Shown one piece after another: positions 8,628-17,270 of a stretch of DNA of 64,000 nt. A program made the translations under genes and the position numbers. Where the stretch lies: positions 1 to 64,000 of the forward strand of contig JAYTOI010000188.1 in the NCBI GenBank assembly GCA_043747875.1, read 5' to 3'. The notes under the pieces were generated by a model. That model made no database searches, had not been told where the DNA came from, and saw nothing but the letters and a program-made list of their open reading frames with translations. The stretch comes from CADEED01 sp043747875. Lineage in GTDB: Bacteria > Pseudomonadota > Gammaproteobacteria > Steroidobacterales > Steroidobacteraceae. Within the stretch, counting starts at the first letter, position 1. The number at the start of each line of letters is the position of its first letter.

Positions 8628-9638
8628 ATGTCGGAGCCATCGGAAAGTCGGCGTAGAGCCTTGCAGGCGCTACTCGCCTTGGGTGGCGGATTGTGTTCCC
8701 CATTCGTGCTCGCCGATCCGGGCTTCGAGCACCGCGTCCCCGGCTCTGCCGAAAATCTCGCCGGCTCGCTCGCCGACCCTGAACCTCTGTTCGCCGCGCC
8801 GACGCGTCTCGATCGCATCGGTCGCGTGATGACGCACGTCAAGGTGAACGGCAAGGGCCCATTCCGCTTCGTCATCGATACCGGCGCCAGCCGTTCGACG
8901 CTCGCACCGCATCTGGCGCGCGCCCTCGGCCTCAAGGAATCCATCGGGCGCAACGTCATGCTGAATGGCGTGACGGGCGCGGCCGAAGTACCCACTGTCG
9001 CGGTCGACTCCATCGAGATCGGCTCGCTCAGGTTCGAGAACCAGAATCTCCCCGTGATCTTCACGTCGATCATGGGCAACGCCGACGGCATCCTCGGCGT
9101 CGCGGGATTCGACGATCAACGCATAGACGTCGACTTCAAGCGCGACCGCGTGAGCGTGCTGGAATCGACCGGCCGTCGCCCGCACTACAGCATGGTGACC
9201 GCGCGCGCGCTGCGCAACGAGAACGGATTGATGATCCTCGATGCACGCGTCGCCCGGCGCATCAAGGTGAAGGCCGTCATCGACACCGGCGCGGAGCGCA
9301 CGCTGGGCAATCTCGCGCTGCAGAACGCGATGAACAAGAACCGCCGCCGCCCGCGTGAGCCCGTCTCTGCCGTGGTGCACGGTGCCACTCCGGATATCAC
9401 CGACGGCGACGTCCAGACCGTGAAGGAAACCACCATCGGCGACCTGACACTTTCGAACCTCGAAGTGATCTTCGCCGACTTCCACGTCTTCAAGCTCTGG
9501 CGACTCAACGACGAGCCGGCGATGCTGATCGGCATGGACATGCTCGGCGTACTCGAGCGGCTGGTCATCGACTATCGACGCAACGAAGTCTCCATGTACG
9601 GAGCGCAGGCGCCGTCCATCCGGACCGTTCAGCGGTAA
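8628..9638 (+). CDS. Exported retropepsin-like aspartic protease with two DTGA domains
   Basis: 336-residue protein with an N-terminal export signal containing three arginines (SESRRRALQALLALGGG) that could be Tat or Sec type. It holds two consecutive retropepsin-like domains. The first has RFVIDTGASRSTL around residue 80 and the second KAVIDTGAERTLG around residue 220. Each also has the hydrophobic Gly triad typical of the fold (GILGVAGF; MLIGMDMLGVL). Retropepsins normally dimerise to bring two Asp together, so a single chain with two DTGA motifs could be self-sufficient, like eukaryotic pepsins. The substrate is unknown. The ATG at 8628 is the first that leaves a complete signal; the 100 bases upstream hold no other gene. 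Confidence 0.82.
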   Translation: MSEPSESRRRALQALLALGGGLCSPFVLADPGFEHRVPGSAENLAGSLADPEPLFAAPTRLDRIGRVMTHVKVNGKGPFRFVIDTGASRSTLAPHLARALGLKESIGRNVMLNGVTGAAEVPTVAVDSIEIGSLRFENQNLPVIFTSIMGNADGILGVAGFDDQRIDVDFKRDRVSVLESTGRRPHYSMVTARALRNENGLMILDARVARRIKVKAVIDTGAERTLGNLALQNAMNKNRRRPREPVSAVVHGATPDITDGDVQTVKETTIGDLTLSNLEVIFADFHVFKLWRLNDEPAMLIGMDMLGVLERLVIDYRRNEVSMYGAQAPSIRTVQR

Positions 9639-9650
9639 GAGCGCGGGTGG

Positions 9651-10340
9651 GGACGGCGGAGTGTGCGCGCTGCCCGTCGGTTCCGCCCTTCATTGAATCA
9701 TTGGTGATTCGATAGTCGACACGCGGCCGTCAGAAGCAACAGTGCCGCAACGCTATATAAAGGCGGAAGTTGGGGAGTGCGGGGACAACGCTCGGCCGCT
9801 CACTGCCTTGCGCTGCGGACCGCTGCCACATTTGTGTGGCGAGGGCGGAGGCCCGACGGGCATCGCGCACACTCCGCCGTCCCCACTCACCCTTTCACCC
9901 TGCACGGCCCGAATGGCCGGACGCTGGCTGTGAAAAGACCAAGGCCCGGAGCGGAGCGGAAGCAGGCGTCGGAGCCGCAGCGGCGCGGACCATCACGTTG
10001 CAGTGAGAAGTTAGTCTGGGCTCTTCAACGAGCCCAGCCCTTCGGGCTGGAGATCCCGGACACACTGCGAGCAACCGTGCAGCAGTGAGTGGAACGCGCG
10101 CGGGCGCGTGGAGCGTGCGCGATGCCCGTCGGGCCTCCGCCCTCGCCGCATGGAAGTGGCGGCGGTCCCCAATCGCAGGCACTGAGCGGCCGAGCGTTGT
10201 CCCCGCACTCCCCAACTTCCGCCCCAATCCAGCGTTGCAGCACCGTTGCTTCTGACGGCCGCGTGCCTCGTATTCCAGACCACATCTGCCCAGTGAAAGG
10301 CGGAACCGACGGGTATCGCGCGCGCTCCACGCGCCCGCGC
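9651..10340. repeat. Nested inverted-repeat block without coding genes
   Basis: The 711-base gap between the retropepsin and LysE genes holds no convincing gene. Two arms of 156 bases, 9720-9875 and 10110-10265, are inverted copies with about 87 percent identity by hand alignment. A 30-base subunit of the form GGCGGA-n-CCGACGGG-n-TCGCGC-n-CTCC occurs four times in alternating orientation: at the inner end of each arm, and again as an outer pair at 9658-9687 and 10299-10328. The centre (9876-10109) carries small hairpins, including CCAGCCC-TTC-GGGCTGG near 10032. No transposase is present. It looks like a non-autonomous mobile element or compound palindromic repeat, but I cannot name the family. 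Confidence 0.7.
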
Positions 10341-10349
10341 TCCGACCTC

Positions 10350-10976
10350 TTACTGCCGCGCGGTGGCGAGCTTCAACCCGAGGGCAATGAACATCGCCCC
10401 TGCCACGCGATTGAGCACGGTGGCCATAGACGGGCGGCGCAGGAACCAGCCGCGTAGCTGCGCGGCGGCCACCGCGAGAACGACGCACCAGATGACGCCG
10501 AGCGCCACGAAAGACAGTCCGAGCACGAGAAACGCAGCCACTTTGTTCGCGCTGGCCGCGTCGATGAACTGCGGCATCAATGCGAGGAAGAACAGCGCCA
10601 CCTTGGGATTGAGCAGGTTCGAGATGATCCCCTGACGGAAAGCATCCCAGCGGCCCGCGTCGCGCGAATCCTCACCCGGCAACTTCGCGGCGCGAGTCGT
10701 CAAGGCGCGTATGCCGATGTAGATGAGATACGCGGCGCCCGCAAACTTCACCGCCATGAATGCGTAGGGCGAGGTCGCGAGCAACGCCGACAATCCGAGT
10801 GCCGCGAGAATAGTGTGAATGACGCTGCCGGCAGTGATGCCGAGCGCCGCCGCGATGCCCGCGGCGCGTCCGCCCGCGAGGCTACGACCGAGAATGAAGA
10901 AAGTGTCCTGGCCCGGCGTGATGACGAGCACGACGGCCGTGACGATGAAGAACCAGTACTGGTGAATGCCCGGCAT
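10350..10976 (-). CDS. LysE/RhtB family amino-acid exporter
   Basis: 208-residue integral inner-membrane protein with about six hydrophobic segments. The conserved start YWFFIVTAVVLVITPGQDTFFILGRS contains the PGQD-type motif of LysE/RhtB exporters, and the internal QGIISNLLNPKVALFF is the second family signature. Members export amino acids or derivatives such as homoserine, threonine or lysine using the proton gradient; the substrate here cannot be predicted. It stands alone on the minus strand, with its stop close to the repeat block and 36 bases separating its start from the ferritin-like gene stop. The start ATG at 10976 is well placed relative to the first membrane helix. Confidence 0.9.
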   Translation of the reverse strand: MPGIHQYWFFIVTAVVLVITPGQDTFFILGRSLAGGRAAGIAAALGITAGSVIHTILAALGLSALLATSPYAFMAVKFAGAAYLIYIGIRALTTRAAKLPGEDSRDAGRWDAFRQGIISNLLNPKVALFFLALMPQFIDAASANKVAAFLVLGLSFVALGVIWCVVLAVAAAQLRGWFLRRPSMATVLNRVAGAMFIALGLKLATARQ

Positions 10977-11012
10977 ATGCCGGGCACTCTACCAGTCCGG
11001 TCACCTTCCCCC

Positions 11013-11600
11013 TCAGGAAACGAACGCGGCAGGCACGGGCTCTTCGCCCAGCGCCTGACGCAGCACCGCCCAGTGCATGGCCTCATCGCCGAGGATGCTG
11101 GCCGCGGCCTTCGCGAGATCGCGATCGTGCAGCAACGGCACCGCACCAAGGTAGGCGCTCACGGCCCCTTTCTCGAGACCCGCGGCGAAGCGCAGCACAT
11201 CCGCCTGCACCTTCAATGTCTCGACCGGAAACATGTACTTTTCTTTCGCCATCACCGGCTTTCCGCCGAGCTTGGTCACGACACCCGAGAGCACGTCGAC
11301 GTGCTGCTTGTGATGTCCCTGGAAGGTGACCGCGAGCTTCAGCACCGCCGGCTGCAGCAGCCCACTTTTTGCGCCAACTTCGTATGCCGCGATGGCCTCG
11401 AGTTCCGCGCCGATCGCGCTGTTGAGAATCGCGACGTCGTTCGACGGGTTCATGGGTTTGTCAGTCGCCGCGGCGAGCGACTCGCGCCCCGCGAGCAGCG
11501 CAATGGCGGCGCCCGAGAGGCCAACCCCTCCGACTGTCAGGAACTTGCGACGCGCGAGCGCCACGCTGCCGATTTTTCCAATTTCGATGAAAGAAGACAT
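11013..11600 (-). CDS. Ferritin-like domain protein with Tat-like leader
   Basis: 195-residue protein of the Ferritin_2-like (PF13668-type) group. The chosen ATG at 11600 has GGGAGA upstream and gives a leader LARRKFLTVGGVGLSG with a twin-arginine-like motif and a hydrophobic stretch ending about residue 44, so export is likely. The mature part is a four-helix bundle with repeated carboxylate/His pairs, such as GAELEAIAAYE, QGHHKQHVDVL and GDEAMHWAVL. These suit a di-iron or metal-binding site, although a catalytic reaction is not established for these proteins. It is divergent from the first radical SAM gene, with a 172-base control region between them. Confidence 0.78.
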   Translation of the reverse strand: MSSFIEIGKIGSVALARRKFLTVGGVGLSGAAIALLAGRESLAAATDKPMNPSNDVAILNSAIGAELEAIAAYEVGAKSGLLQPAVLKLAVTFQGHHKQHVDVLSGVVTKLGGKPVMAKEKYMFPVETLKVQADVLRFAAGLEKGAVSAYLGAVPLLHDRDLAKAAASILGDEAMHWAVLRQALGEEPVPAAFVS

Positions 11601-11772
11601 GCTGGGTTTCTCCCTGGCGTTTGAAATGCTTGCATAGAATGTCGCGGAGCATGTATTCGTTCCCGTAGGGGAACCTCGTCGCATGGATGCGCAACTTACG
11701 ACAGGGTGATTCTGACCCTGTGGCCCTGTATTGCTTGGTGGTGAGTCGTTTTTGCACGAGGATGGACCCGGG

Positions 11773-13224
11773 ATGGTGTCGATACTTGTTTGCCACTCGT
11801 ATTTTCTGAGCTTCGACCAGAAGCAGCTGCAGCGGTGCAAGCCCTACCCGCCTCTGGCGACCCTGCAAGTGGCGTCGATGCTGCGCACGGCGGGACACGA
11901 GGTGTCCTTCTTCGACGCCATGCTCGCCGAAGACCTGTCGCGCTTCGAGCGCCAACTCGAAGTGCTGCGCCCGCAAGTGGTGCTGTTCTACGAAGACAAC
12001 TTCAACTTCCTCAGCAAGATGTGTCTCGGCCGCATGCGCCGCGCCTGCTTCGAGATGCTGACCATCGCGCGCGACAGCGGCGCGCGCCGCATCGCCGCCG
12101 GATCGGACGCGTCCGACTCGCCCGCCGCCTATCTAGATGCCGGCGCCGAGGCGGTTTTGCACGGTGAAGGGTTGGCGGCGCTGTGCGCGCTCGTCGACCG
12201 GCTGGCGGCCGACGTGCGCATCGACGCGGCGCGGCTCGCGGCCGGCTTGCCCGACGTCAGCCACGCCGACGAGCGCGGTGTGCAGCGCTCGCGGGGGGCG
12301 GCCAAGCTGCCTGAGCCCAAGTTCGCGGGCCTGCCGGCCTGGGATCTCGTCGACGTCGAAAAATACCGCCGTGCCTGGCGCGGCGCGCACGGCTACTTCA
12401 GCCTCAACATGGCGTCGTCGCGCGGCTGCTCGTTCCGCTGCAACTGGTGCGCTAAGCCGATCTGGGGCAACCAATATCTGCAGCGCCCGGCGCGCGAAGT
12501 CGCCGCCGAGATGCTTTATTTGCGGCGCCACTATCGCCCCGACCACATCTGGTTCGCGGACGACATCTTCGGATTCCGCGTCGACTGGGTGAACGAGTTC
12601 GCCGCGGCGCTCGCGCAGGGCGGCGGCGGCCTGCCGTTCACCATCCAGTTGCGCGCCGATCTCGTCAGCCAGCGCATGGCCGAAGCGCTGCGCGCGGCGG
12701 GCTGCCGCGAGGTCTGGCTCGGCGCCGAGAGCGGCAGCCAGAAGATCCTCGACGCCATGAACAAAGGCACGCGCGTCGAGGAAAACGTGCGCGCGCGACG
12801 CATGTTGGGCGACGCGGGTATCCGCGTAGGCTATTTCCTACAGCTCGGCTACCTGGGCGAGCAGCTCCCGGACATCCTCGCCACGCGCCGGCTCATCGAC
12901 GACGCGCGTCCCGACGACGTCGGGGTCAGCGTGTCCTATCCACTGCCGGGTACGAAATTCTACGACGCTGTCAAGCAGCAGCTCGGCGTGAAGACGCACT
13001 GGCAGGAGAGCAACGACCTCGAAATGATGTTCGCGGGCACGTACACCTCGGAGTTCTACCGTGCGGTGCGCAACCTGCTGCACGACCAGGTGACCCATCC
13101 GCATTCGCTCGACGTCGCGCGACGCTGGGAGGTGCTGATCGCGCACGAGCGCGAGTATCGTCGAGATGCCGATGCCGTCGCGGATGAAGGCGTCGCGACG
13201 CTCGAACCAGCGGCAGCGTTCTAG
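11773..13224 (+). CDS. B12-binding-domain radical SAM enzyme A
   Basis: 483-residue class-B-like radical SAM enzyme. The N-terminal 170 residues form a cobalamin-binding-type Rossmann domain (VSILVCHSYFLS, then KPYPPLATLQVASMLRTAGHEV). The radical SAM domain begins at SSRGCSFRCNWCAKP with cluster ligands Cys219, Cys223 and Cys226. The GGE-like and ESGSQKILDAM blocks follow, and a helical tail ends the protein. The ATG at 11773 is preferred because the fold starts immediately after it; a longer frame from 11731 adds an unrelated extension. It lies 9 bases before a clear paralogue. Enzymes of this type methylate unactivated carbons or phosphorus, or rearrange rings; the substrate is unknown. 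The methyltransferase and glycosyltransferase neighbours point to a small molecule or glycan. Confidence 0.9.
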   Translation: MVSILVCHSYFLSFDQKQLQRCKPYPPLATLQVASMLRTAGHEVSFFDAMLAEDLSRFERQLEVLRPQVVLFYEDNFNFLSKMCLGRMRRACFEMLTIARDSGARRIAAGSDASDSPAAYLDAGAEAVLHGEGLAALCALVDRLAADVRIDAARLAAGLPDVSHADERGVQRSRGAAKLPEPKFAGLPAWDLVDVEKYRRAWRGAHGYFSLNMASSRGCSFRCNWCAKPIWGNQYLQRPAREVAAEMLYLRRHYRPDHIWFADDIFGFRVDWVNEFAAALAQGGGGLPFTIQLRADLVSQRMAEALRAAGCREVWLGAESGSQKILDAMNKGTRVEENVRARRMLGDAGIRVGYFLQLGYLGEQLPDILATRRLIDDARPDDVGVSVSYPLPGTKFYDAVKQQLGVKTHWQESNDLEMMFAGTYTSEFYRAVRNLLHDQVTHPHSLDVARRWEVLIAHEREYRRDADAVADEGVATLEPAAAF

Positions 13225-13233
13225 CTACCCGCC

Positions 13234-14616
13234 ATGGCCGACGTCCTGCTCACGCACGGCTATTTCCTCGCCGAGGACGAGAAGGAACGGCAGATCATGA
13301 AGCCGTATCCGCCGCTCGGCCTGCTGTACCTGTCGGCATACCTGAAGCGCGAAGGCTTCTCGGTCGAAGTCTTCGACAGCACGTTCGGCGAGCGTGCGGA
13401 TCTGGTGCGGCGTTTCGCGGCTGCGCCCGGCGGCGTCGTCGGCATCTACACCAATCTCATGACGCGCCGCTCGGTGCTGGAGATCGTGCGCGCGGCGAAG
13501 GCGGCACGCTGGACCGTGGTGCTCGGCGGTCCGGAGAGCGCCAACTACATCGACGAGTATCTCGCCGCGGGCGCGGACATCGTGGTCCGGGGTGAAGGCG
13601 AGTCCACCTTGACCGATCTGCTGCGCACGCTGCCCACGGCGGGCGCGCACCGGCTGCACGCCGTGCGCGGCGTGGCCTTTCGCGACGAGACGGGCACCAT
13701 CGTACGCACGGGCGAGCGCACGAAAATCCCGGATCTCGACACGCTGCCGTGGCCCGACCGCGAGGCTATCGACCACAGCCTCTATCTGAACGCCTGGAAG
13801 ACACACCACGGCGCGTCGAGCATCAATCTCATCACCGCGCGCGGCTGTGCCTACCGGTGCAACTGGTGCTCGCACGCGGTGTACGGCTTTTCGCACCGTC
13901 GCCGCAGTCCCGCGAACGTCGCCGAGGAGATGCGTTGGATCGTCGATCGCTATTCGCCCGACCAGGTCTGGTACGCCGACGACGTGTTCACCATCAGCCA
14001 CCCGTGGCTTGCCAACTACCTGCTGGAATTGCGCGCTCGCGGCGTCCACAAGCCATTCGAGACCATCACACGCGCCGACCGCCTGCAGAAAGAGGACGTG
14101 GCCGCGCAGCTCGCCGAACTCGGCTGTTACCGCATCTGGATCGGCTCGGAGAGCGGCAGCCAGAAGATCCTCGACGCGATGCAACGCGGCGTGACGGTCG
14201 AACAGGTGCGCCGCGCCTGCCGGCTCGCGCACGCGCACGGCATCCAGGTGGGCATGTTCCTCATGTGGGGCTACGAGGGCGAGGAGCTCGAGGACATCGC
14301 GGCCACCGTCGAGCACGTCAAGGAAAGCAACCCCGACATCTTCTTCACGACGGTGTCCTATCCCATCAAAGGCACCGGTTACTTCGACAAGGTGCGCGGA
14401 CGCGTCGAGCTGCCCATCCCATGGTCGGAGGCATCGGACCGCGACTTCATGGTCGCGGGGCGCCACGGCAGGGACTACTACAAGCTCGCGGATCAGTGGC
14501 TGCGCAACGAGGTGGAGGCGTTCCGGCTCGAAGCGTCCGACCCGCTGCGCGCACGCCAGCTGCTCGACATCGCGATGCACGCGCGCGACTCGTTACGCCA
14601 CTGGCAGGCGGCTTGA
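13234..14616 (+). CDS. B12-binding-domain radical SAM enzyme B, tandem paralogue of A
   Basis: 460-residue radical SAM enzyme with an N-terminal B12-binding-type domain (MADVLLTHGYF; KPYPPLGLLYLSAYLKREGF) and the cluster motif RGCAYRCNWCSH at Cys205, Cys209 and Cys212. It shares with enzyme A the exact run ESGSQKILDAM and a similar order of blocks (SYPIKGTGYF against SYPLPGTKFY), so the pair arose by duplication. Its start is 9 bases after the stop of A, which implies co-transcription and perhaps successive steps or a heterodimer. The C-terminal 60 residues are helical (ADQWLRNEVEAFRLEASD). No substrate can be assigned. Confidence 0.9.
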   Translation: MADVLLTHGYFLAEDEKERQIMKPYPPLGLLYLSAYLKREGFSVEVFDSTFGERADLVRRFAAAPGGVVGIYTNLMTRRSVLEIVRAAKAARWTVVLGGPESANYIDEYLAAGADIVVRGEGESTLTDLLRTLPTAGAHRLHAVRGVAFRDETGTIVRTGERTKIPDLDTLPWPDREAIDHSLYLNAWKTHHGASSINLITARGCAYRCNWCSHAVYGFSHRRRSPANVAEEMRWIVDRYSPDQVWYADDVFTISHPWLANYLLELRARGVHKPFETITRADRLQKEDVAAQLAELGCYRIWIGSESGSQKILDAMQRGVTVEQVRRACRLAHAHGIQVGMFLMWGYEGEELEDIAATVEHVKESNPDIFFTTVSYPIKGTGYFDKVRGRVELPIPWSEASDRDFMVAGRHGRDYYKLADQWLRNEVEAFRLEASDPLRARQLLDIAMHARDSLRHWQAA

Positions 14617-15230
14617 ACCAGGGGACGGCGCAGCCTTCGCGTCGGGTGTGCTGGCAACCCGCTGCGCGGGCGCGGCGCCTGGCCTCGCTCCCTCGAAGAC
14701 CAACGCGCGCATTGCGCGGTCCGCGAGCCGCGCATCGGCATGCTGCTGCGGCAGATCGACGCAGCCGCGCGCGAGGCGGATCTCGAACTGTTCGGGGCGC
14801 TGCTGGGTGGGCCGGGCTACGGCACCGCGCTGCACACGCGGCGTCACTCCACCTATCTACCGGATGCGGGCGGCCAGCTGCACGCGCTCGCCGAGCACGT
14901 CGAGAACCCGCTCCAGATCGAAGTCCACCCGCGCATCGCCGCGCCGCTGTCCGTGAGCGCAGTGGGCATCGCATCGCGGCTGTGGCCCGCGGCCCGGCCT
15001 CACGCCTATCGCTCGCGCGGCGCGCTGCCTCGACCATGCGAATGGGACGAGCTGCTGGACGGCGGGAACGAAAGCTGGTGGCTGGCGCCGCCGCTGCTCG
15101 CGGAGCGCTGCGGTCCGGGTAGTTTGCCCGCCGACCTGCTGCGGCGCGTCGCCGCGAACTGCCCTGCCTGGCTGTGCGCTGCGTGTTCGGCCAGGGTGCG
15201 CGCGCGCAGACCCTGGTGTATGTGGGCGCG
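14617..15230 (+). pseudogene. Remnant of a nucleotidyltransferase-family (NTP_transf_5-like) gene
   Basis: The frame following directly after radical SAM B has no good start until an ATG at 14740, but its codons look protein-like from about 14660. The readable piece carries HALAEHVENPLQIEVHPRIAAPL, RLWPAARPHAYRS and WWLAPPLLAERCGPGSLPADLL. These resemble the EvHW region and the C-terminal WWxYPPLxLAxRYxPG region of NTP_transf_5 proteins. The 80-90 residues usually found between those two blocks are missing, the N-terminal third is not recognisable, and no clean C-terminus is seen before the convergent GT4 gene at 15235. I read it as a decayed, internally deleted gene. Family assignment is tentative. 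Intact relatives accompany HPr-kinase-like genes in polysaccharide and lasso-peptide loci. Confidence 0.45.
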
Positions 15231-15234
15231 GCGC

Positions 15235-16365
15235 TCAGGACGCCGGGACCGTCCGGAAGTTTCGAGCCACTTCTGCGTACGTCCGTTCGAACAATCTCGC
15301 GGTGTGTCGCGCGTCCTCGGCCAGTGCGCGTGCCTGTGCGTCGCGCGCGACGCGCAGCCGAAGGTCGTCGTCGCCGAGCAACGTTTCGATCTGCACCGAC
15401 AGCCCCGGTGCATCTCCCACGCGCACCGTGCGCGCGGCCGTGGGCGACCACTCGGCGAGGTGCCCCACGTGCGTCCCGACCGTCGGCACTCCGGCGAGAG
15501 CAGCCTCGAGCGCCACCGCCGGACCTGCCTCGTGGCGCGACGAGATCACGTTGACGTGCGCGCGCTCCATGAGCGGACGCAGTTCATCTTGTGTGAGGAA
15601 GCCGTGGAAGCGGCACGCGTCATCGACGCCAAGCGCGGCGGCGAGCGCCTGCACTTCGCCGCGCAGCGTGTCCTCGCCGATGAAGTCCGCGTGGAACGCG
15701 ACGCCGCGCGCACGCAACGCGGTCAGCGCGTGCAACGTGGTCGCGTGATCCTTCACGCGATTCAGTGAGCCCACCTGGATGAGCCGCGCGGGTTCGCCGG
15801 CCGCGCGCGGTTCGGGATCGCGTGCCGGCCACGTGCTCACGTCGATGCCAAGCGGGACGCGTTGCGCACGTACCCCACTTGCGGCGGCGAGCTCCAGCAT
15901 CGGCGCGCTGGCGGCGGTCACGCGTGCGGCTTGCGCGAGCACCCAGCGGTTGAGGACGCGCCAGTGCGCGCGGCGCGCCATGCCATAGCCAATGTCGTGC
16001 AGCGCGACCAGTTCACCGCCCGCAAGATGCACGAGCAGCGGCACGCGCGCGAAGCGCGCGGCCAAAGCCGCAGACAGCGCCCCCGCGCCGCCCCACAGCG
16101 CGTGAACGACGTCGAAAGGCCGCGCGCGATGCTCGCGCAGGATGGCGCGCACGACCCGATGGACTCCGCGCCGCGTACCGACGTTGTGGATGCGCGCACC
16201 GCGCAGCATCCATTCCGCGGGCCGCGGCTCCTGCTTGAGCGCGAACACGTGCACGGAGTTTCGGACGGTCAGCTGCCCGAGCAGCGCGAGCACGAGCGGG
16301 ACTACACGGCGCTCGCCCGATCTATCTACTCCGCCGGGCACCACGATGGCAAGGTTGAGCGTCAT
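15235..16365 (-). CDS. GT4-family glycosyltransferase
   Basis: 376-residue GT-B-fold glycosyltransferase of family 4. The N-terminal acceptor domain starts LNLAIVVPGGVDRSGERRVVP. The donor domain has LIQVGSLNRVKDHATTLHAL, then the retaining-GT4 motif SSRHEAGPAVALEAALAGVPTVGTHVGHL with the EAGPAVALEA stretch that binds the nucleotide sugar. It is a cytosolic enzyme, presumably acting on a lipid-linked or soluble intermediate. The ATG at 16365 overlaps the stop of the GT2 gene by four bases (ATGA). It is the last gene of a three-gene minus unit (methyltransferase, GT2, GT4) and converges on the nucleotidyltransferase remnant. Donor and acceptor are unknown. Confidence 0.87.
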   Translation of the reverse strand: MTLNLAIVVPGGVDRSGERRVVPLVLALLGQLTVRNSVHVFALKQEPRPAEWMLRGARIHNVGTRRGVHRVVRAILREHRARPFDVVHALWGGAGALSAALAARFARVPLLVHLAGGELVALHDIGYGMARRAHWRVLNRWVLAQAARVTAASAPMLELAAASGVRAQRVPLGIDVSTWPARDPEPRAAGEPARLIQVGSLNRVKDHATTLHALTALRARGVAFHADFIGEDTLRGEVQALAAALGVDDACRFHGFLTQDELRPLMERAHVNVISSRHEAGPAVALEAALAGVPTVGTHVGHLAEWSPTAARTVRVGDAPGLSVQIETLLGDDDLRLRVARDAQARALAEDARHTARLFERTYAEVARNFRTVPAS

Positions 16366-17270
16366 GGCACCGCGCGCCGCATGCTGTTGCGCACGCACAG
16401 CAGGTACTCGCGCCAGGTATGTGCGCCCAGTGGCACGCCTGCGAGCAGTGTGCGCCACGCGTCGCGCCGTTCGCCCGCGGCGGCGAGGTACACCGCCATG
16501 CGTCCGCGCTGGTGCTGCATGAACCGGCGTGCGAATGCCAGCCGTTCGGTGCCGATGCGGCCCGCGCGCCGGTACCTCTCGTAGGTGTCGAGCATCTTCC
16601 CGAGTCCGGCCGCGCGTTCACGCGCGGTCACGACGGAAGTCAGGCGACCCGGCGCCGCGGTTTCGATGCGCGCCAGCGGCGCGGCCACGAAACTCATCGG
16701 CCCTTCGCAGCTCAGCCGAAACCAGGTATCGACGTCCTCGGCGTATCGCACGGACTCGGCGAAACCGCCCGCCGCCAGCAGCGCTACGCGCCGCACGAGC
16801 ACGGACGAACACGTGGCGGCGACGCCGTAACGCATGCGCGCAGCGAAGTAGTCAGGCACCGGGCCGCTCGCAAGACCACAGCCGGAAGCTTCGCGGCCGC
16901 GCGCAACGACGCCCGTGTATACCGCGACGGTTCCGGGCGCGGCCTGCGCCGCCGCCAGCGTCGATTCGAGGAAGGCGGGCGCCCATTCGTCGTCGGCGTC
17001 GAGGAATGCCACCCACTCGCCGGCCGCGGCTTCCAGCCCGCGATTGCGCGCAGCACCGGGCCCGCGATGGGGACGCCGGATGCAACGGACACGGGCATCG
17101 CCAATGGCCTCGACCGCTTCCGCGCCACCATCGCTCGAGCCGTCGTCGACCACGATGAGCTCGAAATCGCGGAAGGTCTGGCCGAGCACCGAACCGACGG
17201 CTCGCCCGACGAGCCGCCGTTGCTCGAGCAGCGGCATCACGACGGACACGCTCGCGGAATGCTCACTCAT
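16362..17270 (-). CDS. GT2-family glycosyltransferase
   Basis: 302-residue inverting GT-A glycosyltransferase. Canonical motifs are SVVMPLLEQRRLVGRAVGSVLGQ near the start, ELIVVDDGSSDGG (nucleotide binding), RNRGLEAAAGEWVAFLDADDEW with the DAD metal-binding triad, and a later AEDVDTWFRL block with the acceptor-side ED. No membrane segments are visible, so it acts on the cytosolic side. The ATG at 17270 (MSEHSASV) is preferred over one 18 bases upstream because the domain starts right after it. It overlaps the methyltransferase stop by eight bases and the GT4 start by four. Confidence 0.88.
   Translation of the reverse strand: MSEHSASVSVVMPLLEQRRLVGRAVGSVLGQTFRDFELIVVDDGSSDGGAEAVEAIGDARVRCIRRPHRGPGAARNRGLEAAAGEWVAFLDADDEWAPAFLESTLAAAQAAPGTVAVYTGVVARGREASGCGLASGPVPDYFAARMRYGVAATCSSVLVRRVALLAAGGFAESVRYAEDVDTWFRLSCEGPMSFVAAPLARIETAAPGRLTSVVTARERAAGLGKMLDTYERYRRAGRIGTERLAFARRFMQHQRGRMAVYLAAAGERRDAWRTLLAGVPLGAHTWREYLLCVRNSMRRAVP

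Noticed and set aside
9651..10340. Complete insertion sequence
   Set aside because: Inverted repeats are present but there is no transposase frame between the arms.
10089..10457. Small proteins read from the repeat block
   Set aside because: Open frames there arise from repeat sequence, lack ribosome sites and differ between the two arms.
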